Source: Aphelenchoides besseyi
Taxonomy: Eukaryota; Nematoda; Chromadorea; Rhabditida; Aphelenchoididae
NCBI GenBank assembly: GCA_024699855.1
Contig: JAMPIQ010000001.1
Span: forward strand, 14,818,001 to 14,882,000
Direction: 5' to 3'
DNA length: 64,000 bases
The notes under the pieces: model-generated
The model's database searches: none
What the model was told of the DNA's origin: nothing
The model's input: the letters and a program-made list of their open reading frames with translations, nothing else
In this document: positions 25,903 to 38,316 of the stretch, in pieces
Position numbering within the stretch: the stretch's first letter is position 1
Layout of the letters: the number at the start of each line of letters is the position of its first letter
Made by a program: the position numbers and the translations under genes

Positions 25903-26178
25903 TCGATTCTCATTGAATGAACTTTATAACAAGAAAGTATCGAGACAGTAGACATCAACTGAAATTTACTGAAAATGCCGGAAACTTACATTTGAATGAA
26001 CATCAAGTAAAAGTCGATTGCAATTCAAGAACATGTTCTTACGCTACAACCTTATCCGGAAATTTGCATATTCTCCATTTGCGCAACGGAAAGTGAAATC
26101 AAGTCGGAGAGTCGATTACAATCATTCGTTTTTTCTGTTATTGTAAAAATATTGGTTTTCTTTGTGCTTTCAAGACCG

Positions 26179-27713
26179 ATGACAACGTTTGGGATCGATG
26201 GTGGCGGTGGAACGTTTCAGATTTGGTTGATCTTTTGGGTCTTGTTGGTTGTTGGTGGATCAATGGCCGAACCTGACTTTTCGTGTACATACAACGGTCA
26301 GCCGTGGAAGCGTATGACACTATCGAGATTCATGTTGTAATCGTTTTTCATTTATAGCAGATCTACCCGGAGATTGGTTTCCAAAGGATGTTCAGTTTCA
26401 TCCAATTTGTCCGGGCGATTTCAAGGAGTACTTCGAAATGTGGGAGGTTAACGATCAATTCCAGCCAGCATGGTATGATCACACTACGATCTTCTGTAGG
26501 TTATTGTTATTTTGAACTTCTGTAACTTCGTTTAGCGAAATTCAACGAAGATATTGGAAACACCAAGAAAAAAGGAAATCAAGTTCTGTACAATGGTTTA
26601 TACTTTTCACTTTATGGCACGGACGAGTACGTGTTCTCCGAAGACGTACCACCTAACGACAATATTTGGATTTGGACAAAGTGAGTCAGATGATTCCTGG
26701 ATCGTATTTTCGTTGTGTTTTCAGAAACTCACCATCTACCAATCCCGGTGCTTTCTGCGTTTTCAACGGCAATTCTCATAACAAAGAACATCAGTTTGCT
26801 TTCAAAGAACGTCTTTTCATCAATTCAACACACTTTCTGGATTTGAGAGTTTTATATGATGCGCGGTAAATGTCTTTTTAAAAACGAGAACAAGTCTGGT
26901 TTAGAACGCAGGATGGTAGCGAGGATTATGTACAAAAAGGCCTCTGTCAAGATCCCAAACCCATTGAACAGATTCCGCCCTATGAGCTGAGCTTCAATAT
27001 GCGCCAGAAAGTCAAGCAGTACTGTGAAGTAAGTTCAAGTCAATTGAAGTATTGTGTTTTCTTTGTCCAGAAGAACTATTGCGCCATTGACATGGATAGT
27101 GATGGATCGAGTATGGTTATGGACAAAGAACATCGTATCGTAGTTCACAAAGGCGGAATGGATTTAATTGCTAAAGTACACAAAGTGGACGAAAAGAACT
27201 ATCCTTACTATGTCTTGCGTTATGCTGGGTAGGTAATTACACAAAACTAAAACCTTCAATGTCTCTATTTTAGATTATGGTTTTATTTCCCAAAAAATTT
27301 GCCAACTTTCAAGGACCCAGAAGGCTTTGTTCATACACATGCAAAGGATAAGAAGTGGGACAATCGATATGTGCTTCTTCCGATCATTGGTCAAAATGAG
27401 GTGTTTTTTGCTCGTCGTGAAATTGACGACCACAAGCACAACTACCACGACAAGCACTCTTCCGCCAACTACTACTGCTCCAGTCACTGCACCAGCGACT
27501 ACCCTTAAAACTACGACCACTGCACCATCGTAAGTGTACGATGCCAACAGCTTCTATATTTTAATTTTGAGTCCAACTTTTGGTATTGCACGTGGTGCAG
27601 TCGAGGAAGAGGCGACTACTCCCGATTACGAAGAAGTGAATTCGGCGTTCAAGTCGTCGGTCAATGCATTTGTTTTGGGTCTCTGGCTTATGGTTTTGGT
27701 TGTTATCGGTTAA
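26179..27713 (+). CDS. Large secreted or GPI-anchored protein, unknown family
   Basis: About nine exons give roughly 390 residues. The N-terminus has a signal peptide (IWLIFWVLLVVGGSMAEPD). The mature region alternates aromatic and charged strands: DLPGDWFPKDVQFHPICPGD, YFSLYGTDEYVFSEDVPP, NIWIWTKNSP, GAFCVFNGNSHN, YCAIDMDSDGSSMV and VLRYAGLWFYFPKNLP. It may be a beta-rich fold. A threonine-rich stalk (TTTTTSTLPPTTTAP) precedes a C-terminal hydrophobic segment (FVLGLWLMVLVVIG) at the very end, suggesting a GPI or tail anchor. The frame into the stalk requires a 34-nt intron at 27403-27436 (GTTTTTTG...CACAAG). Function unknown. The splice chain and signal peptide make it a credible gene. Confidence 0.72.
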
Positions 27714-27917
27714 TTACGATTGTTACTGTTGTATCTTGCGTGTGATTTGAGATGTGGATAAAAATTTGTAGTTATTAGAGAACTTGTTGGAGCTTATTAA
27801 CGATCGTGTTTGATTTCGTAGAGAATGTTTGTGTTTGGCTTTTTGTATCAACGGCCTTCTAGTTCCAGATTCCTTGAGAAATTTCATTGTTCCAAATAGT
27901 CTTGTCATTTCAATCTA

Positions 27918-29527
27918 ATGGCCGACACTTTTAAGTCGTTAGGTGTGAATCAATGGCTGGTCGATCAGTTGAAGCAGTTGAATGTGACTCGTCCATCGCC
28001 CGTTCAATCGAACTGCATTCCCCAGATTCTGAACGGTTCTGATGTTTTGGGATGTTCGAAAACTGGAACCGGAAAGACAATCGCATTTGCTGCTCCGATC
28101 TTACAGAAAGTTTGTTTGTTTTTTACAAATAAGTTTATTTCGAGTGTTTTAGTTGGCCGTCGATCCGTACGGGATTTTTGCGTTGGTCGTAGCTCCGACT
28201 CGTGAACTGGTCTTCCAGATTGCCGAGCAGTTCTCCGTCTTGGGAAAACCAATTAATGTGCGTGTTTGTACGATAACCGGAGGTCGACAGCAGATCGCAC
28301 AAGCAAGACAATTGAGCGAGTAAGTAGTCTGGAGTAAATGCAACTGTTTTGTTTCTAGAAGACCTCACATTGTGGTTGCGAGTCCCGGGCGTTTGGCCGA
28401 TCATTTGGAATCTGATCCGGAGGTTATTGGAAAACTGTTTCGTCAAATTCAATACTTCGTTTTGGACGAAGCAGATCAGTTGTTAGACGGACAATATGCG
28501 GTTGATGTGAGTCGTCAACTTTGGTTCCAATATTATGCTCATGTTTAGTTGAAAACTATTGTCGAACATATTCCAACAAAACGACAAACTCTATTGTTCA
28601 GTGCCACGATCACATCGGCACTAAGTCAGTTGCATCAAGTAAGTAGCTCTTGCTTATTATCTTTACCTTTCTGTGGGATTTCAGATCTCAGTCAACAAGC
28701 CGTTTATGTTCCAAGACGAAAGATCGACCGTCACTGCCGACAAACTTGATCAGCATTACGTTCTTTGTCCATTGGGTGCAAAGGACTCATATGTTGCTCA
28801 CGTGGTTAAGATGCTGTTCAATCGTCTCGAAAACTCGTTGGTTTTGATTTTTGTTCGAAACTGTAAAGAATGTCACATTTTGGCCGTGATGTTACGAGGA
28901 CTAGGTTTTGAAGTTAGTTTTTAGACTTGTAGATATAATCGATTGACATGTTTAGACTGCCGCCTTACATTCCGAATTAACACAACAACAACGATTGAAC
29001 GCGTTGAACAAGTTCCGATCATCTCAAGCCAAAATTCTTGTATGTACGGACGTTGCATCACGTGGTTTGGATATTCCCAGAGTGGATGTTGTTATCAATC
29101 ACAATGTTCCGGAAAAACCGAAAACTTACGTTCATCGAGTTGGTCGATCGGCTCGGGCTGATCGTTTCGGTTCGGCCATCACCTTCGTGACTCAGTACGA
29201 GTTGGATCGGTTGCATGAAATAGAAGCGCACATCCGAGTTGAATTGCAAGAACTTAAAATCGATGCAAAACAATTGGCCAAAGATGCGACTTCAGTGTTT
29301 GTTCTACGACGAGAGTCGGAGATTCGAGTTGAACGGAGATGGAGAGAAGTGAGTTCGCTTCTTTCTTCTTCACTCATTTCTAATTTCAGATTGACGATAA
29401 GAAACGTGGTTATAAACGCAAACGGTTGATGATGAAGGGAGTGGACAAGGAAACTGCTGAGCAGATGATCGCAATGGACACCAAGAAACGGAAAACAACG
29501 ACAAAGAAGCCGAAAAACGACGTCTAA
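27918..29527 (+). CDS. DDX49: DEAD-box RNA helicase DDX49/Dbp8
   Basis: Nucleolar ATP-dependent RNA helicase needed for 18S rRNA maturation. It begins MADTFKSLGVNQWLVDQL, with the Q motif (RPSPVQ). Then come motif I (SKTGTGKT), Ia (APTRELVFQ), Ib (ASPGRL), DEADQLL, SAT (LLFSATI), and the second RecA domain with TDVASRGLDIPRVD and YVHRVGRSARADR. The C-terminus is strongly basic (KKRGYKRKR...TTKKPKND), as in Dbp8/DDX49. Seven short introns. All catalytic motifs are intact. The start is the first ATG, about 200 bp downstream of the previous gene on the same strand. Confidence 0.94.
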
Positions 29528-29796
29528 TACCCGTGTTCGAACTCATTTTGTTGATTTCTTTGTTACTATTGTTTTTGAAATACAAATTTCTGGTCGATAG
29601 TCGTGACGAATGATTAGTGCACTTAAACAGATCACCAACAGCAGAATGTTTAAAAGTCTGTGTTTATGTGGTGTGTTCGCGTTGATGTTAAAAGCAATGA
29701 TATTAAACGAACAAATGGACGGACATTGCAAACTACAACGATTTCGAGCACCACGATTAAAAGCTAAACAATCATCATTTCTAGCAAAAAGATCCA

Positions 29797-31054
29797 ATGG
29801 TAAGAACAAGACGACGAGTTTGCTGTTTCAAGTTAGTCAACTTTGTTTCAGTTTGATGTGCGTATACCAAGTTTAAGTTTTCTCTTCGGCTCTCAATCAG
29901 TAGAAGCTGCAGAATGTAGACATTTGTCAAGAGGTATCAGTTTGATTAGTTGGCCAGTGGGACGGTTGTCAGCTCGTCGTTCCTATTTATCCGATGCGGT
30001 TTTGCTTAATCAACCCGTTGGAGTCAAAATTGTTATAGAGTGCAATATATTGAAAAGAATGAATGGAAAGATCAAACACTACGATTTTGGGTTAATTTTT
30101 TACATTGTTGATATGACACGACATTCATACGTTGGCATGCAAGTGAAAGCCTGGTTGCAAAGTTCTGACCAACTGAAATTCGAACTGCAAGGTAACAACG
30201 AGTATCGTTTGATAATCACAGATTTAGACGAATGGACTTCACGGGAATTATTGGATGACAAAAGGTTCATTTTCAAAGTTCGAAAAGAATTTCCTGCTAC
30301 GATGAAGAAACTTGGAAATTTTACGCTCTTCATGAAAGTTCGTCCATTTACGAGCTTGGTAGAGGAATATAAATCGGTTTGCAACAATCCAGTGCATCAT
30401 AAGTTCTCTCATTGTTTGGGCCAAGCACTTGATTCTGATCAATACACGGACACCATTGTTGAAGTGAACGGTGAATCATTTAAGGTGACAGAAATCGTTT
30501 CGTTGTCATGTTCATGAGTTTAGGTCGCTAAAATCCTGTTATGTTCACAGTCCCCCGTTTTCAAAGCCATGTTTCAACATGAGTGCATTGAAAAAGCAAC
30601 GGGAGTCGTCGAGATTAAGAACACGAAATCAGATGTCGTTCGAAAGATGCTCCGCTACTTTTATACCGGAAAGGTTGAAGACGTCGACGAATCACCTGAT
30701 AAGCTTTTGGCTTTAGCTCATCGGTTTCAGGTCCACGAATTAGCCGTAAGCTTTCATTTACTGATCTTTCTTTATGGTGTTCAGGAGATTTGTGCCAATT
30801 CTTTGGGACAGAATTTGAGTTTAAAAAACATTTTGAATCGCTTGGAACTGGTGGAGATTTACGGGGAATTGATCGACTTTAAACATCGCGTTTTTACTTT
30901 CGCTAAAAGTGTATTCGCTGAAATGAAAACGTTGCCCGAGTGGTCCGATTTCTGCGATCAACATCCGCACGTCCTCGTCGAGCTACTTTTGAACATTCAA
31001 ACTGAAGCTAAACCAGCAGATACAACAATCTCTGAAGAAACAAAAACCTTCTAA
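29797..31054 (+). CDS. BTB-BACK domain protein (SPOP/BATH-like)
   Basis: Likely substrate adaptor for a cullin-3 ubiquitin ligase. An N-terminal region of about 190 residues could be a divergent MATH-like fold (GVKIVIECNILKRMNG...YIVDMTRHSYVGMQVK). It is followed by a BTB domain: YTDTIVEVNGESFKVAKILL, SPVFKAMFQHECIEKATG and MLRYFYTGKVEDVDE. A BACK-like helix pair follows (ICANSLGQNLSLKNILNRLE). Three introns are clear. The start is uncertain: the only ATG in phase with the first coding exon sits directly before an intron (ATG|GTAAG at 29797). A longer upstream open stretch in another phase looks like leader sequence. BTB assignment is firm, MATH is an inference. Confidence 0.82.
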
Positions 31055-31716
31055 CAAATCTGTGGTTGTGAACATCTTCGAATTAAACGTTTTCTGATTG
31101 ACATATGATATTGGTCTTAGACAACAAGAAACATAGGCGAGTTAGAAGATGAGCTCGTCGGCATTTTTGTTTTACATCATTCACGACAAGTTTGATAGAG
31201 AAACGAAACACACAAAAACGCTATCATCATATTCCAAATAAGATGACGTTTGCTGATTGATTGTGAGTGAATTGTGTTCATTTTTGAAGTGAAATGATAA
31301 GGTCAAGGTCCTCGAAACTAATAAAATGCTGCAAACAGACGCTCAATATTGTGTTTCAACTCAGTTGTTAGTTATAGTATTATTTTTTCATTTGAACATC
31401 ATCTGCTAAAGGAATAAACGATTGGTCATATAATTTCACATTGCACATCCAAGTGGTAATACCCGCTCTTTTCAGTCAATTAAGACGAGTGTAAACAGAA
31501 TTCAGTTGGTTCTAAACAGAGTAATGAAGAGTTTACATTAATGTTCATGTCGGAAAAAAGATTTCACATTCGACGTTGAACTTCGTTATCCAAAACGAAA
31601 ATCGTTTACTTGAATTTCGTTTCACTGAATGAAAGCAACAATATGCTAAGAAGCTAAGATCTGTTATTTTAACCCAACGATTTTATTCTCGACATCAAGA
31701 TCTCAGTGCAAACACA
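31055..31716. other. Intergenic, about 660 bp
   Basis: AT-rich sequence between two plus-strand genes. No gene, repeat or RNA signature was recognised. Confidence 0.45.
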
Positions 31717-32846
31717 ATGACTCCACCACTGTGTTTGTACGCAGCGGATGAGAAACTTCTGGTGAGTCGTCAAAGTGTGAGCGAAATGCTCGGAAAGAAT
31801 CTGAATCTTCTCAACTACGTGATCCTCTTCAATGTAAGTTCGATTCGAGTAGAGATTTGCTGATTGTTTTGAGTTTAGGAAGATTCTGGAGACGGATTTC
31901 GAATCGGTGCATCGGCGGTCTCTCCGAAGGACACGTACGATTACGAAGACATGGACGACGTTTGTACATTTGTTGAATTCGGAACCGACGAGCCCGCAGA
32001 TTTGAAGCCGCCCTATCGCAAGAATACTCGACTCTATTTGGTTTGTTGTGTGATAGCGAGTCATTTGAAGAAGCAATTTTCAGACTATACGTCGTTCGAA
32101 CAATGCGAGTTACTTTGAGGTTGGAATCGAAAGATTCAAGAAGAGCGATAAGTGAATTTCAGCTTACATTCAAAGTCAACAACTCGCGTTCGGGTGTTTA
32201 CGCGTTGTCAAGCAAACCTGGACGCGATTATTTGGCTATTACGTGCGAAAATTCAAAGTTATTGGTTAGTTCACGTGGTTGTTACGTCTACGGATTCTGG
32301 TTTTAGATCTCCGGTTTGATCAACGTTCTGAACACTGCCGAGTACTTGATGATGATCACCGAACAACGACACGGTCGCTGTGTTGTTTGCTATGACAGAC
32401 CGGCAACAATCATCCTCACTAACTGCAATCACGTACGTTCGATCTTTCTTTTTGTTTATGATTCGTATTTCAGGTTGTTTTCTGTGAAGAGTGCGATCCG
32501 GAGAACACCAAGTGTCCGATTTGTCTCGGTACGAATTATTCTCCACATCAACTTCTTTTTTACGCATCCTAAATCTGTTAAAAAGCGTTGTAGCTCATTT
32601 CTTTATTTAATCTTGTAAGTAAAAATAACTCATGTTTTCTTTTTAGTTGAAAGCGGCGAGTCTGTTAGCGTAAATAAGCAATCGATTTACTGTATGGGTT
32701 GTATGCACAAGAAGTGTGAGTTGATTCAGACGTTCTATTGGCCGTGCCGTTGCATGTGCACTTGTTGGAAGTCGTCCAAGGGTATGATCATTTGTCCGCT
32801 GTGCTCAGTCCCCATTCAAGCGATTCGTCAGGTATACGTGACTTAA
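31717..32846 (+). CDS. RING-like protein with two cysteine clusters
   Basis: Seven exons read in frame to about 255 residues. The N-terminal 120 residues are acidic and unrecognised (DTYDYEDMDDVCTFVEFG). A first metal-binding cluster follows: CVVCYDRPATIILTNCNH, spliced to VVFCEECDPENTKCPIC. This fits a C3HC4 RING with the CPxC end, so E3 ubiquitin ligase activity is plausible. A second cluster, CMGCMHKKCELIQ then WPCRCMCTC and CPLC, forms another cysteine-rich finger at the C-terminus. This double arrangement does not match a family I can name. The start ATG lies about 660 bp from the previous gene. Confidence 0.72.
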
Positions 32847-33200
32847 ATCTTGCTTTACAATTAGCAATGTACTTTCTTCATATTTACATTACTTTTCTAA
32901 AAAGTTTTTGTTTACAATATTCGAGAAATTTTAAAAACAATAAATTTTGAAAGGATACTCAAACGGTTTCTTTAACATTTGACCCTGCACTAAATGGCTC
33001 CTCTTATTTTGACTTTTTTTGTTTTATTCGAAACCTTAAAGTGCGAAACAAAATTATCGCTTTGTATTAAATGATCGAAGACACTCGAACAAGTGGGTGA
33101 CATTTCATATTGTGGAATGGAATACATTTCTGTGAAGAATATAAGACCGACTGTTCAAGGAAAACTTGATGTCTTTATTCGCTTGTCCAACATCTTCAAA

Positions 33201-34079
33201 ATGAGATTTCAACTGTTGAATTTTGCGATAGTGTTGATTGGAGCAGTTTATGGTTGGGAACATAGCATTGATACCAAGAACACAATTGCTGATAAAGTGC
33301 CCGTTGATTGTAGTCACATTTCACCCCAATTTTGGTGTATGAATCCATCTATCGCTAAAGCCTGCGGAGTTCAGAAACAATGCGATAGCTTTCTGAAAAA
33401 AAACCAAGGAAAAAAACTCAACCTGACTCTTTTGTACGAAGCTCAATGTGGTGGCTGTCAACAGTTCATAACCGGTATTCTGAATGAAACGATCTATGGA
33501 CAGGATCTCGCTGAGTGGGTGAATGTTGAGTTGATTCCGTACGGTAACGCCGTTTATCATAAAGAGGTGGGTTGGAGAAGAGACGAAAAGCAATACGTTT
33601 GTAGAACGATAGTTACACATGTCAAAACGGACCGACAGAGTGTGAATTGAACGAATTTGCTCAATGTGCGATCAAATATCTGCCTTCCGATCCAGTTCCC
33701 TATCTCGTTTGTTTGGAAAAGGAATACATCGATGGAAAAGATTTAACTAATGCACCGGCGAACTGTTATCGTCAATTGTCAATCAGCTCAGAGGTTGTGA
33801 AACAAATTGAGTAGGAAAGAAAAACATGTGCGTTTGTGAATGGTATTTTTTAGAACGTGCAAAAACTCGGAAACAGAACGAAAAGAAAATCAGAATGCCG
33901 CTCGCAAGCGAACGGAAGAAATTTGGCCCGAATCAAAACCTTACGTCCCTTACATCTTGATCAACAACGTATCGTTGAATAAAGTAATGAACTTAATCAA
34001 TTCGGGGCTAAAGCCACTCCTTTGCAATCTTCTTGCACAAGCCGGCAACTGGGAACTCCACGCGATTAGTGTTTGTTGA
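33201..34079 (+). CDS. GILT-like lysosomal thiol reductase
   Basis: Gamma-interferon-inducible lysosomal thiol reductase family, which reduces protein disulfides in acidic compartments. Signal peptide MRFQLLNFAIVLIGAVYG. The active-site CxxC is present as YEAQCGGCQQF, and the family signature CQxGxxxCxxN as CQNGPTECELN. It continues with FAQCAIKYLP and a YVPYILINN block. Three exons. The second intron reads GTGGGTTGG...TTTGTAG (39 nt), which keeps frame into NDSYTCQNG. Compared with others, a lysine-rich insert (KKNQGKKLN) precedes the active-site strand, and the C-terminus has an extra hydrophobic stretch. Assignment is confident. Confidence 0.92.
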
Positions 34080-34259
34080 CGAGGTGTTTAGATGTAGCAC
34101 AAACAAATAAACTCACTTATCCAATGACTGTAGAGCTGAAAATTTGCATAAGACTAGGGAACTAAAATACAAACTTGTGGTCATTTTTGGAATTGTCGTT
34201 CCCTGATCGACAGTCGAATTCAATTCTTTTGCTTTTCGTTCAATTGACATACTTGTGAG

Positions 34260-35174
34260 ATGACGTCGATTGTTTTGGTTCGTTTACTTCGTATCGTTTT
34301 TGCCATTACAATCATCGGCTCGACCATTTTCTTCGACAAAATTTGCAGTAGTCCACGTTCAAGCAATGAATGCGCTTTCTCGGCATCTTTGTTGGAAAAA
34401 AATAACCTCGAGAGTTAGTGAATTTGAAAAAATCAATCTACAAGTACAATTTTTTAGGTAATGTTACGGTTGGTCTCGAGGAATACCAATTGGAAGAACG
34501 TTTCTGCGCGTTGGTTTGTTTTTATTACTCAATTGTTAAATGAGTTTATTTTCAGTTGGAATTGGGCCATGCAATCAGCGATTTGCTTCACGCTGAACCG
34601 CATCACAATTCCGAATACGCGGCGTGGAATTTCATCGTAATCGCCGTGGATTTGGTTGGTATTCTGGTACTTCACATTGTCCTTTATCTTATCAATTCGA
34701 AATGGCGTTTTCTCTACATCGTCGCATTTGTGATGGAAGCATTCGCTTATGTTGGAGCGTTTTCGTCATTTGTTTTTGCTTCATTATCGCCAAACAAGTG
34801 GGAGCTCGTTGGTGAACCCAAAGACTTCGTTCCACTTCAATATCAAATTCTCATCGTAAGTTAATTAGAATTACTATTGTTTGTATGTTTTTTAGGTGCT
34901 CTTTTTGCTTGCGGTCTGCGTTTTATTGATTGATATTGCTATTTTCGTTGGATTCGGGGACAAGATGAAAGTCAAGATGTCGATGGAATGGAAACACAAA
35001 CTTCCAGTCATCAGCGAATCGAAACTGAAACAAAAAACGATTGTTATTGAAAGTACGTTGGTCAAGAAAGGTGCGGCAAATATCCACGAGAAAACAGATG
35101 AAGCTAAAGCCAATCCAGCAATCAAAGTTTTCGAATCGGACATGTTCAGTGCTCGTGATGAGTACAGTTGTTGA
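34260..35174 (+). CDS. Multi-pass membrane protein, unknown
   Basis: Four exons give about 250 residues with four probable transmembrane helices. These are near the N-terminus (LVRLLRIVFAITIIGSTIFF), mid-protein (FIVIAVDLVGILVLHIVLYL and FLYIVAFVMEAFAYVGAFSS) and later (FLLAVCVLLIDIAIFVGFG). The C-terminal 70 residues are cytosol-like and lysine-rich (KMSMEWKHKLPVISESK). Residues between helices 1 and 2 hold two cysteines and an NVT glycosylation site. I do not recognise the family. It lies 180 bp downstream of the GILT gene on the same strand, so co-transcription is possible but not shown. Confidence 0.7.
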
Positions 35175-36072
35175 GTATCTTTTGCTTTTTCGGAGAATAA
35201 ACAGAAATCGTTCGCTTTTGTTGGATATGATTTTTGATCAACTTCAAGATTTGAATTTGAATGTCACCAAGAATGAGGTCGAATCCAACCGTGCTAAAGG
35301 AAATTCTCAGCATACGCAAAACCAGCAATTAAACGCCGGGAGGTCGCAATGAAAAAACTTGTGTTTTTTGAAATAACCTAAAAGTTTCACGTCTAATTGA
35401 CCGTTGATTTCTGCCGTAAGCCGCGAATTTTCAAATTTTCAGTCGTTAGAAAACTCGTGTTTTTGCGCGACCTTTCGCACGGCACGTTCAGATCGTTTCC
35501 TCGTTCTGACTCCTCCTTTATACGAGCAGTTTTCGCAATCCTTTTAATGACCACCAAAAAACTGTTTTGGTCAAAACAACTTTTGTGTCAGGTAAAAAAC
35601 CAATGCACAGGATCAGCGAGTGGTTAGATCCAAAGGTTTTTTCGTTTCCATTATCGCATAGAGAAAGAGTCTATGCGCTGCGTCGATCAAAGTCCACAAA
35701 CATCGTGGAGTGGGCGGAGACGAGATGCTGGTCGATGGGCGGAGGAAGCAAGTCCACTTGAGCACTTTCATTTTTTGGACCGCCTTTGATAAAACTCACG
35801 CGGTCAGTCGCACCCATTCGTCGACTACACCGAACTGCTCGTTTGTGCGCCCTTCACTCACCGTCGTCGTGGATCGCCGCGCAAATCGGTTATTCGAATT
35901 CAGGCGCGGAACTCGACGGCGTCGATCCGTTTCGCGCGCTATTTTTTGCTCTATCGACGTGTTGGTTCGTTTTCCACGACCATTGCGCGAATTTTTCGAT
36001 TAACATAATCATTTACGCGCTCAGATTTTCCTTCATTTTGAGTTTGATTTCAGATCAGCAACCGGTTCAAAC
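35175..36072. promoter_or_regulatory. About 0.9 kb upstream of the Myt1-type kinase
   Basis: No supportable gene. Base composition becomes visibly richer in CG dinucleotides at about 35800-36000, close to the kinase start, which may mark the promoter or leader region. Several overlapping open frames of 75-140 codons occur here on the plus strand but none has a signature. Confidence 0.35.
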
Positions 36073-37562
36073 ATGTCAACGGAGAACAACTCATCGGTGC
36101 CCACGAACACACCGGCGACTCCACGCACTCCAAATTTGGCGGAACGCTATCCCGCACTCCTCAACCACACGCCGATCGTCACACAACGCGAAATGGTAAA
36201 TAAACTTTTTTAAATCAGTTTTTCGTTTGTCTGTTTTTAGTCAGCCAGAAGACGTTCGATCCGAGAACCGGAATGTGGATTCGACGTGATCGTTAGGAGC
36301 ACGCCACCGGCGCGCCGCGTCATGCCCACTCCCGATGTGCGCATAATCAACTTTACAAACAGTAAGACATTTTTTTAAACTCATTTAACTCTTCGTTTCA
36401 GCACCTTCAACACTCAGCCCGCACTACGACTCCAAATCGAAAACCGACTATTTACATCAGTCGTTTTCGATCCACGGGAAGCCCTTGGGCCGTGGCTCTT
36501 TTGCAATGGTAAAGTACGAAATCATTTCAAAATTCATTTCGATTATTTAGGTGGCCAAAGTCGAATCAAAAGACGACGGCAAAATGTACGCGATCAAATT
36601 GGGCAGAACGTACAAGACCAAATTTGATCGCTACCAACAGCTACGCGAAGTCGTCTTTCTTCAGTTCGTCAGCCATCCGAACTGCGTGCGCTTCGTTTCG
36701 GCATGGGAAGAGGCCGATCGGTTGCACATCCAAACCGAACTTTGTGAGGGCAACCTGCAGGACTACGTCGAACTGCACGGTGGATTGCCCGAAAAACGCG
36801 TTTGGGAAGTGCTTCTCGACATCTTGCATGCGGTCGTCTACCTGCACTTCCATCGCGTTCTTCATCTGGACATCAAACCAGAAAACATTTTGTTAGATGC
36901 AAATGGAATCGCCAAACTCTCCGATTTTGGGTTGGCGTTCGATTTGATAAGTGTGAGTTTCGGAATGCAAATTAGTTTAACGGTTTTCATTTTCTAGGAT
37001 GATCCAGATGATTGTCGAATTGAAGGCGATGCGCGATACTTGGCGCGCGAGGCAATCGATGACGAGGGCGAACGGGTGTCGACGAAACGCGACATCTATT
37101 CGTTGGGAGTCACCGTTCTCCAACTCGCCACTGACGTGTATCTGCCACCAAACGGCGACGACCTTCAAGGAATTCGTGATCTCAACCTTCCGGATCACAT
37201 TCTGAACTGTAAGTGTCTTTTCTTTGCACTTTTAGTATAAGCTTGCTTTTTTAGCCATGTCTAGTGAACTTTTTTCACTTGTTTCGAAAATGATGAGCGA
37301 TGATCCGGCAGCTCGTCCGGAAGCTCAACAAATTCTGAGCACAAGCGGTGTGCTTGAACGCGGGATCGAACGTCGACGTTTCGTCGAAGCCATGTTGCCG
37401 AGTGCTGCATTTGAAGATGCTCAACGAAGCACCGATTGGCTTCGCATGACGTTGCAACACATCAAATTAGAATTCCGATCGCGTGATTATTATCAACAAC
37501 GAGTTGCCCGTTCCTGTCCCTCTGTCAAAACTCCCAAACGTCCACAATTTGCCCCGAGTTAA
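36073..37562 (+). CDS. PKMYT1: Myt1/Wee1-type inhibitory kinase (PKMYT1-like)
   Basis: Likely inhibitory kinase acting on CDK1 in the cell cycle. An N-terminal Ser/Thr/Pro-rich region (NTPATPRTPNLAERY) precedes the kinase domain. The glycine loop is GKPLGRGSFAM, the catalytic lysine lies in MYAIKLG, the catalytic loop is HLDIKPENILL, and the metal loop is SDFGLAFDL. The HLDxKPxNI form and EGDARYLAREAI are typical of Myt1/Wee1, while DFG rather than DLG points to Myt1. The glycine loop carries Ala where a third Gly is usual. The C-terminal tail is short and lacks an obvious transmembrane segment, unlike vertebrate Myt1. Seven exons. Confidence 0.88.
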
Positions 37563-37961
37563 GTCAAAAAAAAACAAATTCTATTCATTTGTATTGTATC
37601 CACAACATCACTAAAAACGTCCAACTTATACTGTTTGTACAATTGATATCCTTGTTTGTTCGTATGATGTATATTTGTCACTAATTTTGAATGAAATAAA
37701 AATATGGAGTCCAATTAAATTGAAGAAATGAATTGCAGATCTGTGTTTTTAACTCAATGAACGATCAAATTTTGTCGCCGTTGAATTGCCGCCGCACTCT
37801 CCGGGCTTTTTAAACTGCACGTTTTGTCGCTCTTCGCCATTAGTCGTGTTTTGCTTTTAAAGAACGAAAGCGAAATCAGTGACCAGTGAGTTTTATCGAT
37901 GCATTAGATGTCCACGTACGCGATTCTTTTTTACAGCAAAATCGTCTGCTTACAAGGGAAA

Positions 37962-38098
37962 GGTTATTAGTCACCACGCGCTATTCACGCATACTATATT
38001 GCAAAAAACGCGCCTTTCCAGAGGAATCTGATGATGTTATTCGTTTTTGCTAAACGCTACTCTGCTGGACTTATGGGGTTATGAAACTCCACGCAAAT
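37962..38098 (+). repeat. Left terminal inverted repeat of the 38.4-kb element
   Basis: Pairs with the reverse complement of 38722-38860. Shared blocks include CACGCGCTATTCACGCATAC, CCAGAGGAATCT and TTTTTGCTAAACG, and the inner end shares TCCACGCAAAT. Confidence 0.75.
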
Positions 38099-38316
38099 AA
38101 TACTGCGCGCAATGTCGTTGGATAAGAAAACGTCGCATTATAAAGATTCTGATCTGCTTGGCTTAAATTGTCTATTGAACTACCAGGAAATTCTTGGTGG
38201 AAAAGTTCGACGACCGTGTGTATATTAGCCATTATAAAGAGTAAAAATTAATCGAAATAGAAAGAAAAAGCGTTCAGTTAAGAGCAAAAGTGAGCCGTTC
38301 CTAGCGATCCGACACT

